Source of the DNA: JAWSUT01 sp033549345
GTDB taxonomy: Bacteria; Bacillota; Dethiobacteria; Dethiobacterales; Dethiobacteraceae
Length of the DNA stretch: 64,000 nucleotides
NCBI GenBank assembly: GCA_033549345.1
Contig: JAWSUT010000011.1
Coordinates: 22,945 to 86,944, forward strand
Direction: 5' to 3'
Positions 7,791 through 15,655 of this stretch are shown piece after piece (position 1 is the first letter of the stretch; each line of letters starts with the position of its first letter). Both the position numbers and the translations under genes were made by a program. The notes below the pieces were generated by a model that was not told the origin of the DNA, searched no databases, and saw nothing but the letters and a program-made list of their open reading frames with translations.

Positions 7791-8174
7791 TTGGATGCCA
7801 TATATGAGGTTGTAAGTACCAAGTCTTTTGCTGAGGCGGTGGACGCTGTCATTGAAAAAACGAAGGCGAATGGATTCAGGGTACTTCATGTTCACGATGT
7901 ACAGGCTACGTTGGCAGAAAAAGACTTTAAACGGGAACCGTTAAAAATCGTTGAAGTCTGTAATGCAAAATATGCGCATACTGCGCTGCAGATCGCCGTT
8001 ACAGTCAGCCTGTTAATGCCCTGCCGGATTAATGTCTATGAAACGGAAGGCCGGACTGTGATCAGTACGGTAAAACCCAGGTCTTTGGCAGGCATGTTTG
8101 ACAAGCCTGAGCTGCAATCCTTTGCCGAAGAGGTGGAGGATATATTGCTTCGGATTATAGACGAAAGTAAGTAA
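7791..8174 (+). CDS. DUF302 family protein
   Basis: A protein of about 127 residues. The segment YEVVSTKSFAEAVDAV, then GFRVLHVHDVQATLAEKDF and later VEVCNAKYAHTAL, is characteristic of DUF302, a small alpha/beta family of unknown biochemical role. The TTG at 7791 has AAGGAGG 9 nt upstream; an in-frame ATG at 7758 lies only a few nucleotides from the predicted transcription start and has no properly spaced site. The next small gene begins 14 nt downstream, so the two probably form an operon. Confidence 0.8.
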   Translation: MDAIYEVVSTKSFAEAVDAVIEKTKANGFRVLHVHDVQATLAEKDFKREPLKIVEVCNAKYAHTALQIAVTVSLLMPCRINVYETEGRTVISTVKPRSLAGMFDKPELQSFAEEVEDILLRIIDESK

Positions 8175-8188
8175 GGGAGTTGTGGCGT

Positions 8189-8341
8189 GTGGTAAAAGAT
8201 GAAATAAACGAAATTAGAAGACAAATACAGGATATCCGGGCGAGACTGCCGGCACACTCGGTCAAGCCTGCTATGTTGCAGAAACTGGAGCAACTGGAGG
8301 AACGGCTCGCCGAGCTGGAAGATGCTAACCGGCAGGAGTGA
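8189..8341 (+). CDS. 50-residue coiled-coil small protein
   Basis: GTG start at 8189 with AGGGAG 9 nt upstream, stop TGA at 8339-8341. The product begins MVKDEINEIRRQIQDIRARL, contains LPAHSVKPAMLQKLEQLE and ends in a charged helix (ERLAELEDANRQE). Apart from the central PAHSVKPAM turn it is almost wholly predicted helix with heptad-like leucines, that is, a helical hairpin. I do not know a function. It lies directly after the DUF302 gene and before a terminator, so the two are probably co-expressed. Confidence 0.7.
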   Translation: MVKDEINEIRRQIQDIRARLPAHSVKPAMLQKLEQLEERLAELEDANRQE

Positions 8342-8396
8342 AGAAACTTGAGACAAGGGGCAACTGCAGGTAAACAATGAATTGTGTAGACTGGAG

Positions 8397-8427
8397 AAAA
8401 CACGGGTATTGTGCCCGTGTTTTTTTG
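8397..8427 (+). terminator. Intrinsic terminator
   Basis: A 10-bp stem AAAACACGGG / CCCGTGTTTT with loop TATTGTG and a T-run. The following 240 bp (8428-8669) are AT-rich upstream sequence of the acyl-CoA synthetase gene in which I see no other gene. Confidence 0.9.
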
Positions 8428-8669
8428 TGTGCTAAAAGAGGCAACGGTATAAAGTAAAACGTTAGAGAATACATATTTAATTAAAAGTTGGAACATTTGT
8501 CATTTTTAAGTTTTTGGAAAATTTTTTAAAGATTCAGACAGGAATTCGGCGGATTACGACGAAATTATATATAAATTTAACATTAGGAATATTTCAATTA
8601 TACAAGAAATTGTTTCCACCACAGTTAAGCGGTATCCCTTTCTCAGTCTAAATTTAAGGAGGTTTTAAG

Positions 8670-10583
8670 ATGAAAAAGGTCTGGCCAAAGGAGTTTGTGA
8701 ACTCTATTGCTTCTGTATTTCAGGCGCAGGTCAAAATTTACGGTGATAGGGAAATGATACTGGAAAAGGTTGACGGTGCCTATTCACCAAAGTCTTGGAA
8801 TCAGGTGGCTGAAGAAGTTAAGCATCTTTCTTTGGGCCTGGTCTCACTTGGGGTACAGCCTAAAGACCGGGTCGCACTGATGATGACGACACAGGGCAAC
8901 TGGTTGATCTCTGATTTGGCTATCCTTTCAGCTGCTGCAGTCAACGTACCTGTCTATCCCACAAACAAAGGTCCGCAGATCAGCCACATCTTAAATGATT
9001 CGGAAGCCGGGATTATTATTGTCGGTAGCCTGGATATTCTCAGGGAAGTACTGGCAATTTGGGATAATACACCAAAGTTAAGGGTAGTTATCGTACCCGA
9101 CGGGAGCAAAAAAACACTTAGCCCGGCAGAGACCCCCGCTGACCGAGACGGCCGGCAGGTCCTGGAGATGACCGAAGTAAAGGAACTGGGCAAACAGTTG
9201 GCTGGGAATGAACCGGATACATTTGCACAACGCTGGGAAAGTGTACAGAAAGATGACCTGGCATCGGTTCTTTACACCTCGGGAACTACAGGAAATCCTA
9301 AAGGGGTTATGCTAACTCATGACAATTTCCTTTCCAACGTCCGCGGCGGGTTGGAAAGAGTACCGGTCTACGACTGGTATACATCACTGTCCTTTTTACC
9401 GTTGAGTCATGTTCTGGAGCGGACAGCCGGATATTACATGGCACTTATGATCGGCAGCACCATTGCCTATGCCGAAGATATCAGTACACTGGCGCAAAAT
9501 CTTCAGGAAATCCGGCCGCATTTTATGGTATCTGTGCCCAGAGTATACGAGAAAGTTTACGCAGGCATAATGGATAATGTAAACGCCGGCAGTTCACTTA
9601 AGCGGAAAATTTTTATGTGGGCCAAAGAAGTTAGTAAAGAAAGTGCGGCAGCGGTTGCCGCCGGAAAAGAGCCGTCCGGTCTGAAGTATAAAATAGCTGA
9701 TAAGCTGGTTTTTAAAAAGATCAGGGACCGTATTGGTGGACGGTTACAGTTTTGTATCTCCGGCGGGGCCCCGCTGGGTAAAGAACTTGCAGAATTTTTT
9801 AACGGCATTGGTATTCGGATTCTCGAAGGGTATGGATTAACAGAAACATCCCCGATTATTGCCTTTAATACCCTCGATGAAATTCGTTACGGTTCCGTGG
9901 GCAAAGTAATTCCGGGTGGCGAAGTAAAAATTGCCGAAGACGGGGAAATTCTGAGCAAAGGACCGCAAAACTGCGTTGGGTATTTTAATAACCCTGAAGC
10001 TACAGCCGAGCTGCTTGATGGTGAGTGGCTCAGAACAGGCGATATCGGTTATCTGGATAAGGACGGTTACCTGTTTATTACAGACCGCAAAAAAGACATT
10101 ATTGTTACATCCGGTGGGAAAAATGTGGCCCCGCAGCCTCTGGAAGGTATTTTAGTCAATGACAGGTATGTTCAGCAGGCCGTAATTCAGGGAGATAAGA
10201 AAAACTACCTTGTGGCTGTGTTGGTGCCGGACTTTGAACAACTAGAGCAGTTTGCCCGGGACAAAGGGCTTGAATACGAGGACAAGAGCGCTTTGTTGGC
10301 GCTGCCGGCCGTTCGTACTCTGTTTGCCCAACAAGTGGCCAAGGCGCTGCATGACGAACCGCGCTACGCTCAGGTGAAGAGGATATATCTGATGGAGAAC
10401 GAATTTACGCTGGAGTCCAAGGAACTTACGCCTACACTTAAAATCAAGCGCCGTTTTGTGTTTGAAAAATATAAGGATATTTTTGAGGGCCTTTATGCCG
10501 GTAAAGGAGACTTTATAGAAATTGAATACGGCAGGGTTGCCAAGCCGGAAAGCAGTAATATCACAACGACTACGGATGCTTAA
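8670..10583 (+). CDS. Long-chain fatty acid-CoA ligase (AMP-forming)
   Basis: A 637-residue adenylate-forming enzyme that activates fatty acids to acyl-CoA. Motifs are the P-loop LYTSGTTGNPKGVMLTH (about residue 210), GYGLTETSPI (about 390), LRTGDIGYLDKDGYLFI with ITDRKKDIIVTSGGKNV (460-500) and a C-terminal lysine-containing segment LTPTLKIKRR. The insert architecture (FLPLSHVLERTAGYY) is that of the FadD15 or plant-LACS type. TAAGGAGG precedes the ATG. It is a single-gene unit bounded by terminators, and serves lipid activation or fatty-acid degradation. Confidence 0.9.
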   Translation: MKKVWPKEFVNSIASVFQAQVKIYGDREMILEKVDGAYSPKSWNQVAEEVKHLSLGLVSLGVQPKDRVALMMTTQGNWLISDLAILSAAAVNVPVYPTNKGPQISHILNDSEAGIIIVGSLDILREVLAIWDNTPKLRVVIVPDGSKKTLSPAETPADRDGRQVLEMTEVKELGKQLAGNEPDTFAQRWESVQKDDLASVLYTSGTTGNPKGVMLTHDNFLSNVRGGLERVPVYDWYTSLSFLPLSHVLERTAGYYMALMIGSTIAYAEDISTLAQNLQEIRPHFMVSVPRVYEKVYAGIMDNVNAGSSLKRKIFMWAKEVSKESAAAVAAGKEPSGLKYKIADKLVFKKIRDRIGGRLQFCISGGAPLGKELAEFFNGIGIRILEGYGLTETSPIIAFNTLDEIRYGSVGKVIPGGEVKIAEDGEILSKGPQNCVGYFNNPEATAELLDGEWLRTGDIGYLDKDGYLFITDRKKDIIVTSGGKNVAPQPLEGILVNDRYVQQAVIQGDKKNYLVAVLVPDFEQLEQFARDKGLEYEDKSALLALPAVRTLFAQQVAKALHDEPRYAQVKRIYLMENEFTLESKELTPTLKIKRRFVFEKYKDIFEGLYAGKGDFIEIEYGRVAKPESSNITTTTDA

Positions 10584-10591
10584 TTGAAAGT

Positions 10592-10624
10592 AAAAAAGCG
10601 CGGGGAAATCCCCGCGCTTTTTTT
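10592..10624 (+). terminator. Intrinsic terminator
   Basis: GC-rich perfect stem AAAGCGCGGGG / CCCCGCGCTTT with loop AAAT-type and a T-run. Confidence 0.92.
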
Positions 10625-10704
10625 GAACATGATAACCTGCTTAGATCTGTTTGCATTGTATATACTATTTTATGAAGCATTTTTTCTCACATGGGGAGGC
10701 TGAC

Positions 10705-11121
10705 ATGGAACAGAAAGGCATGGAAGCAGATTTTGTAGACCGGACACTGCAGATTCTTAAAGACTATAACGGCCCATACGGTGTGACTCTCTTGGTTAAT
10801 TGTCTGTTGGGCCTGATTATCTTGCCAAAGGAGAAAGATTTTAACCATATTTCCAGCCCTGACGGAATTGATTTTTATGACCTGGGGATTGATGAAAAGT
10901 GCGAGATTCGGTCATGGGGGAAAATTGCCGGGGAAGACCGGACCGCTGCCCGTTTTCTGCGCTGTATGCGAAACTCTGTCGCCCATATAAAGATTGAGAG
11001 CCTGACACATGAAGGAGAGATTGAATCATTAAGATTTTCTGATGACTCCGGGTTTGAAGCTGTGTTTACGATTGACCGGCTCAAGGAAATGCTTTTTAAG
11101 CTGGCTCGCTATATTCATTGA
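10705..11121 (+). CDS. HEPN-domain protein (pEK499 p136-like)
   Basis: A 138-residue all-helical protein with the HEPN signature R-x4-H in LRCMRNSVAH (near residue 95), the catalytic motif of many HEPN ribonucleases. The overall pattern resembles the plasmid pEK499 p136 family of solitary HEPN proteins. The ATG at 10705 has GGGGAGG 5 nt upstream; longer in-frame starts lack a site. No nucleotidyltransferase (MNT) or other antitoxin-like gene is adjacent, so a toxin role is not established. It converges with the ferritin gene. Confidence 0.65.
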   Translation: MEQKGMEADFVDRTLQILKDYNGPYGVTLLVNCLLGLIILPKEKDFNHISSPDGIDFYDLGIDEKCEIRSWGKIAGEDRTAARFLRCMRNSVAHIKIESLTHEGEIESLRFSDDSGFEAVFTIDRLKEMLFKLARYIH

Positions 11122-11132
11122 CCTATGTAAAG

Positions 11133-11166
11133 AAAGACCACGGGAGATATGATCCCCGTGGTCTTT
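11133..11166. terminator. Bidirectional terminator
   Basis: A 12-bp stem AAAGACCACGGG / CCCGTGGTCTTT between the convergent HEPN and ferritin genes. Confidence 0.85.
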
Positions 11167-11174
11167 CCAGGTAT

Positions 11175-11663
11175 TTATTTCCTTGTGGCCATTTCCTGGT
11201 CGAGAAATAAAATCGCGTAGCCGTCATCCCCGGCACGTTTGACTTTGTTTAAAATCTTAGACATGGATGCCTCTTCTTCTACCTGCTCGTCCACAAACCA
11301 CTGTAGGAAGCTCATTGCAGCATGAGCTTTTTCCTCATGGGCACGGTCCATTAGGGCATAAATCAGTTTGGAAACAAATTGTTCGTGTTTGAGTGCCAGC
11401 TCAAACACTTCTGTAATGGAAGCATACTCTGTTTGAGGCGCATCAAGGCCGGTAATTTCCACTCTTTCACCTAGGTCGGTAAGAAATTTGAAGAGTTTCA
11501 TGCCGTGAGCACGCTCTTCTTCGGCCTGCATGACGAAAAAATGAGCGAAACCGTCCAAGTCTTCTGCCGCACAGTAGGCAGCCATGGCCAGGTAGTACTG
11601 GGCTGAATAAAGTTCATGCTTAACCTGTTCATTTAATTGAGAGACCATTTCATTGGATAGCAT
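11175..11663 (-). CDS. ftnA: Bacterial non-haem ferritin
   Basis: A 162-residue four-helix ferritin that stores iron as a mineral core after ferroxidation. Helix A has NEQVKHELYSAQYYLAMAAY with the first metal-site Glu, helix B QAEEERAHGMKLFKF with the ExxH pair, and helix D WFVDEQVEEEASM with the conserved Q/E. The ATG at 11663 has GGAGGTG 6 nt upstream; a GTG at 11672 overlaps that site and is excluded. It lies near the feo uptake genes (3.6 kb away) but is transcribed separately, probably under iron control. Confidence 0.93.
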   Translation of the reverse strand: MLSNEMVSQLNEQVKHELYSAQYYLAMAAYCAAEDLDGFAHFFVMQAEEERAHGMKLFKFLTDLGERVEITGLDAPQTEYASITEVFELALKHEQFVSKLIYALMDRAHEEKAHAAMSFLQWFVDEQVEEEASMSKILNKVKRAGDDGYAILFLDQEMATRK

Positions 11664-11870
11664 ATTTTTCACCTCCGTTATTTAGGTTAATTATAAATAA
11701 AACTTGGCAGAGAGTTAATAGTTTTTGCTGCTTTGTAAGCGGATTGTAAGATTCAAACGGACCTTGGCTGATATTATGATTTATTTGGCAATGAGCAGGA
11801 ATTTGCGAAAAAAAGTCGAAAAATGTAATAAAGCATTATCAATACCTTTATAGCTTGGGGGGCTTTGAAG

Positions 11871-12149
11871 GTGAAATTTCCGGTGAAACAGAAAATTCTG
11901 TGCGCCATATACACTGAACTACATAGTGAGCTGCCTGATATGGGCAGAATTACACCGGCAAGTCTGTGTATAGACCCCGTTCAGTTCAGAGTCGCTGTAG
12001 ACAAGCTTAACAGCGAGTCACTGATTAAAGGAGCTGTGATAGTCTCAGAGGGCCAGTGGCCCATTCCCAGAATGGTTTGTCTGGAACATGTCAGCCTGAC
12101 AGAACAGGGTACACATTATGCTGCAGAGAATCTCAGAGAAGCCATGTAA
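11871..12149 (+). CDS. YjcQ-like winged-helix protein
   Basis: A protein of about 92 residues resembling the YjcQ family, a small winged-helix fold found in Firmicutes and phages. It shows an N-terminal helix KQKILCAIYTELH, a helix PVQFRVAVDKLNSESLI followed by a beta wing, and a C-terminal LTEQGTHYAAENL helix. The GTG at 11871 fits the GGGGGG site; the in-frame TTG at 11865 is too close. The function is unknown, perhaps DNA binding. It stands alone. Confidence 0.6.
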   Translation: MKFPVKQKILCAIYTELHSELPDMGRITPASLCIDPVQFRVAVDKLNSESLIKGAVIVSEGQWPIPRMVCLEHVSLTEQGTHYAAENLREAM

Positions 12150-12182
12150 AAAGCCTGCAGCCGGTATTTGACCGCGGCTTTC
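12150..12182. terminator. Probable bidirectional terminator
   Basis: An imperfect inverted repeat AAAAAGCC..GCCGGT / ACCGCGGCTTTCTT lies between the convergent YjcQ-like and DUF3231 genes. Confidence 0.5.
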
Positions 12183-13148
12183 TTATTGCAGTTTATACTG
12201 AGGGACCGGATGGAGCCAGCCTTTCATGTTGCCAAACTTAATCAGATCGCAGATCATTTCCAGTTCAGCGAGCAAGAGATCTTTAAACATCTTGCGCAGG
12301 CCATCTTCTACCGTACTTTGTTTAAGCGCCTGGGCATGGAAAACGGCGGCGCCCTGCATGCCGGTAATCAGAATACGATACATGTAGTCATCTTCCATGA
12401 GTTCAGTGTTTTCTGCCATGGCAAAGTTCTTGGGACGTTTCGGCAGTGGAATTCCGTAATACTCCAGTTTTTTTTCCAGTGTCGCTGCCTGTTTTTGCAG
12501 GGTTTGCTGTAACCCGGTCTTGAGTATTGCTTTAAAGTCTTGATCTTTGGCAAACGCATGAAAAATTTCTGTCTGACTGATATTGTCATACCGGAAAGTA
12601 AGGTGGTCCCAAAGATGGTATGCGCCGCCCGCAGAAATATTTTGCTGTAGACCGGCTGGTGACTGCAAATAAAGAGGTGGGGTATCAACCCAGCCTTTGA
12701 TTTTAAGATAATGGACGACCTTGTCCAATCTGTTAATGGCTTTGCCTGTAAACCGCAGGAAAAGACTGCGCAGCCCGTCATTGGTAGTGGTGGTACGGAT
12801 GGCCCGCAGCAGTTGTTCCACATTTTCCTGGGCAAAAATGAAAAATTCCTGGGCAATAATTTCGTCATACAGAATCTCACTGTTTACTGACGTCTTTACG
12901 GCGGCTCTGTTTTTGTCAGGTCCGGGAATTCCATATTGTTTGAGCTCTTTTTCCAGGACTTCGATGTCTTTTTTAATGTCTGTGTAAAATGCTTTAATAA
13001 TTTCCTGAAACTCTTGGTCATGGGCAAAATTTTCCCAGGTCTGCATCAGTTCCACAGCCAGATAGTTGGACTTTAATAAGTCCCAGAGATTATTAGCTTC
13101 GGACACATTGATTTGCCGGACTTTGTTTTCAGGTTTTGTAAAAAGCAT
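12183..13148 (-). CDS. DUF3231 tandem-repeat protein
   Basis: A 321-residue helical protein built from two homologous halves of about 160 residues. Each half has a LWD-L start (NNLWDLLKSNY and YHLWDHLTFRY), an FAHDQEF/FAKDQDF segment, a KELKQYGIP/KKLEYYGIPLP element and a final DGLR-F/DGLRKMF helix. This is the DUF3231 family of spore-forming Firmicutes, with a ferritin-like helical-bundle layout. The function is unknown; I see no clear metal-site set. AAGGGAGG precedes the ATG. Confidence 0.8.
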   Translation of the reverse strand: MLFTKPENKVRQINVSEANNLWDLLKSNYLAVELMQTWENFAHDQEFQEIIKAFYTDIKKDIEVLEKELKQYGIPGPDKNRAAVKTSVNSEILYDEIIAQEFFIFAQENVEQLLRAIRTTTTNDGLRSLFLRFTGKAINRLDKVVHYLKIKGWVDTPPLYLQSPAGLQQNISAGGAYHLWDHLTFRYDNISQTEIFHAFAKDQDFKAILKTGLQQTLQKQAATLEKKLEYYGIPLPKRPKNFAMAENTELMEDDYMYRILITGMQGAAVFHAQALKQSTVEDGLRKMFKDLLLAELEMICDLIKFGNMKGWLHPVPQYKLQ

Positions 13149-13233
13149 TTTTTGCCTCCCTTGTTGTATGTGACAATGTATATTATTGGCAATATATAAT
13201 AAATTACATACATGTTAAATATTGTAAGTATGT

Positions 13234-13259
13234 AACCCACGGTTACCCGTGGGGTTTTT
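13234..13259. other. Hairpin between DUF3231 and LysM genes
   Basis: Stem CCCACGG / CCGTGGG with loop TTAC, followed on the plus strand by GTTTTTC. Both flanking genes are on the minus strand, where the hairpin lacks a U-tract, so its use as a terminator of the LysM gene is uncertain. Confidence 0.45.
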
Positions 13260-13260
13260 C

Positions 13261-13830
13261 TTATTCCCTGACTACAGCAATGTCTTTTGACTTTGCACAA
13301 ATTTTTCCCGTGCAGCCGACAACAAAAATGCGTCCGGAAGTTCCGGGTGGTACCTGCCAAATCAGTTCGGCAGTGGATGCACCGGGGCACACCACGCCAA
13401 TAAGGCGGGCCAGTTCGCATACTTGTGTTCCTGTGGGTTCAAGAAAGAAAAATACGCGGTCCACCGGCTCTGAGAACGTAGCACGTATCCTAACCTGGGC
13501 GTTTAACTGGACAAATCCGTTTTCCTTTAGAAGAGTCTGGCCGTTTAGGGAGCTAATTTTTAATGAAAGAACGCGCAGTCTGTCTTCAACCGGCATTGTA
13601 CCGTTATCCGGTATACAGATTACCTGGCCGACAAAAATTATATTCGGGTTGACGATTTGCGGGTTTGCGGTAAGGATCTGATTCGTTGTAGTATTAAATT
13701 TTTTTGCAATTGAAAAGAGAGTGTCTGAAGCACGTACAGTATAAAATTGGCCGTCACAGTTTTGTGGTGGCGGCGGAACCTGACTTGCATTGACCGGATG
13801 CATGGCCCGTTTATCTTTTTCATTACTCAA
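13261..13830 (-). CDS. LysM-domain protein
   Basis: A protein of about 189 residues with one LysM domain at about 28-75 (YTVRASDTLFSIAKKFN, then ILTANPQI and GQVICIP), expected to bind peptidoglycan or spore cortex glycans. It is followed by a beta-rich C-terminal domain of about 110 residues with four cysteines (VCELARLIGVVCPG, VGCTGKIC). No signal peptide is apparent, which suggests a spore-coat or forespore protein rather than normal export. The TTG at 13830 has AAGGAGG 8 nt upstream; longer in-frame starts lack a site. Confidence 0.8.
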   Translation of the reverse strand: MSNEKDKRAMHPVNASQVPPPPQNCDGQFYTVRASDTLFSIAKKFNTTTNQILTANPQIVNPNIIFVGQVICIPDNGTMPVEDRLRVLSLKISSLNGQTLLKENGFVQLNAQVRIRATFSEPVDRVFFFLEPTGTQVCELARLIGVVCPGASTAELIWQVPPGTSGRIFVVGCTGKICAKSKDIAVVRE

Positions 13831-13897
13831 TGCTGTCACCTCCTTCATGCAGAGAGAGTCGATTCTAATATATGCTATAGCGGCCGGGTGTGACATA

Positions 13898-13924
13898 AAA
13901 AGAGCGGATCTGCGTCCGCTCTTT
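13898..13924 (-). terminator. Terminator of the dctS-dctR-dctB operon
   Basis: A 10-bp stem AAAGAGCGGA / TCCGCTCTTT with loop TCTGCG. On the minus strand it is followed by a T-run. Confidence 0.85.
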
Positions 13925-13944
13925 GGTTACATGCTGTATTTTTG

Positions 13945-14964
13945 TCAAGGTAATTGCAGCAGGTCCTCGCCTATTTCCGGCGAAAACATCTGGTAGACAG
14001 GCAGCAGGGCTGTTTTCCAGGCTGCACGTTCGGCAGCGTTTAGTTCATAGACTTCAATTTGCCCGCTTTTAATGATTAAATCCAGGTCACGGTTGTTTTT
14101 TTCTGCAGCAATATCACGTTCCCATTCCGTAACTTCTTCCAAAGTCTCCTCCAGGATTTTCCGGATATCTTCGGGCAGTTCAGACCAGAACTTCTCGTTT
14201 GTCAGCACAATATAACCCAGATAGCCATGATTGCTGATTGTAAGATGATCCTGAACGGCATAAAACCGTTTTGAATAAATATTAGACGGCGTGTTCTCTG
14301 CGGCATCCACCATTTCCCGTTCCAGTGCTGCGTATACATCGGAGAACGGCAGGTCACGTGCCTGGGCACCCAACTGTACAAACTGTGCGTCCAGGACGCG
14401 GCTTGGCATAATGCGAAAGCGCAAACCGCGAAAATCTTCCGGTCTGCGTAAGGGCCGGTTTGCCGTCATGACTTTAAAGCCGTTATCCCACATGGCCAGT
14501 GAAAGAATCCCTTTTCCCCGCAAATTCTCAAGCATGTTCCGTCCGGATTCACTGTCAATGAAATTGTGCACTTCTTCGTAATCTTCAAACATAAACGGCA
14601 GGTCGAAAAGATAGAGTTCTGGAAATATCCCGGTCATTTTCGCCGTCGCCGGTGCAATCATTTGGACGTGGTTGTTTATAAGCGCATCTATTTCCTCTCC
14701 GTCCATGTAGAGTTGGGAGTTGGGGTATACCTGCACTTCCACAAGCCCGTTTGTTCTTTCATGGACAAGTTCGGCAAAACGTCTGGCTGCCAGTCCTTTT
14801 GGGGTAAATTCGGAGACCACGTGAGAGAATTTAATGATAATCCGTTCGTCGGCACTGATTTGTTCCAAATCAAGGGCTTTATTTTGGCATCCTGTTGAGG
14901 GAAACATCAAAACAAGGAAAAGCAAAATAATAATTATGTTTTTGGTATACCGTATTATTTGCAT
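13945..14964 (-). CDS. dctB: TRAP-type solute-binding lipoprotein (DctP family), probable co-sensor
   Basis: A protein of about 339 residues. It has a lipoprotein signal peptide (hydrophobic segment about residues 10-24, lipobox STGC) and then a DctP/TeaA-type binding domain (IIKFSHVVSEFTPKG, RFAELVHERTNGLVEVQVYP and the ligand region GLRFRIMPSRV). In TRAP transporters this protein works with DctQ and DctM, but neither is present here. The gene follows a DctS/DctR two-component pair, as in Bacillus where the DctB lipoprotein acts as co-sensor with DctS. The start at 14964 lies after the dctR stop; upstream in-frame codons overlap dctR. Confidence 0.82.
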   Translation of the reverse strand: MQIIRYTKNIIIILLFLVLMFPSTGCQNKALDLEQISADERIIIKFSHVVSEFTPKGLAARRFAELVHERTNGLVEVQVYPNSQLYMDGEEIDALINNHVQMIAPATAKMTGIFPELYLFDLPFMFEDYEEVHNFIDSESGRNMLENLRGKGILSLAMWDNGFKVMTANRPLRRPEDFRGLRFRIMPSRVLDAQFVQLGAQARDLPFSDVYAALEREMVDAAENTPSNIYSKRFYAVQDHLTISNHGYLGYIVLTNEKFWSELPEDIRKILEETLEEVTEWERDIAAEKNNRDLDLIIKSGQIEVYELNAAERAAWKTALLPVYQMFSPEIGEDLLQLP

Positions 14965-14983
14965 ATCCTGTTTCCCCCGGATT

Positions 14984-15655
14984 TTAATCAACTCTGTAAC
15001 GATTAATAGGCCGTCCGACTGAGCCATACTGAATTTCCAGTACCAATTTGCCCGACTTTTCAAGGTAGTCCAGATAGCGGCGGGCCGTAACGCGTGCCAG
15101 ACCTACTCCGTCGGCAACTTCTTCAGCGGAGAGAGGTGTTTTGCCTTTTAAAAGGTAAAGCAGAACCTGGCGCAGCGTAACTTCATTTAGTCCTTTGGGC
15201 AGTGTTTCCTGCAGGCGGGTTTTTCCCATGGTCAAACCATCAATTTCTTCCTGGTCAAAGGATGTCTTTCTGTGAATTTTGCTGTGCAGGAGCTTATACG
15301 ATTCAAGTGTGCTCTTCAGGCGAGCGAACTTAAAGGGTTTGATAATATAGTCAACGGCACCGTAGCGGAATGCATTCTGAATGGTGTCCACATCGCGGGC
15401 TGCTGTGACCAGCACCACATCTGTGGGGATGTTTACTGAGCGAAGTTCTTTTAATGTTTCAATCCCGTCCAGGTCGGGAAGATACACATCAAGGATAACC
15501 AGGTCGGGAATCAGCTCACGGATCAGGGACAGAGCCTTTTTCCCGGTATCCGCAGTACCTACGATTTCAAAACCGTCGATCTCTTCAATATACTGGCTGT
15601 TGACCTGCATGACCATGGGGTCATCCTCGACGATAACTGTTCGAATACCGGCCAT
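14984..15655 (-). CDS. dctR: Response regulator, CitB/DcuR/DctR type
   Basis: A 223-residue response regulator. The receiver domain (residues 1-120) has acidic pocket VEDD, phosphoacceptor Asp in LVILDVYLPDLDG, Thr in LVTAARD and Lys in IIKPFKF. The C-terminal winged-helix output domain (about 155-223) has LSAEEVADGVGLARVTARRY as the DNA-binding helix-turn-helix. It starts on ATG in a TAATG overlap with the kinase stop, so it is translationally coupled. Family members activate genes for C4-dicarboxylate or citrate uptake. Confidence 0.9.
   Translation of the reverse strand: MAGIRTVIVEDDPMVMQVNSQYIEEIDGFEIVGTADTGKKALSLIRELIPDLVILDVYLPDLDGIETLKELRSVNIPTDVVLVTAARDVDTIQNAFRYGAVDYIIKPFKFARLKSTLESYKLLHSKIHRKTSFDQEEIDGLTMGKTRLQETLPKGLNEVTLRQVLLYLLKGKTPLSAEEVADGVGLARVTARRYLDYLEKSGKLVLEIQYGSVGRPINRYRVD

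Noticed and set aside
14965..15063. N-terminal extension of the TRAP binding protein
   Set aside because: It overlaps the end of dctR; the start at 14964 gives a normal lipoprotein signal peptide.
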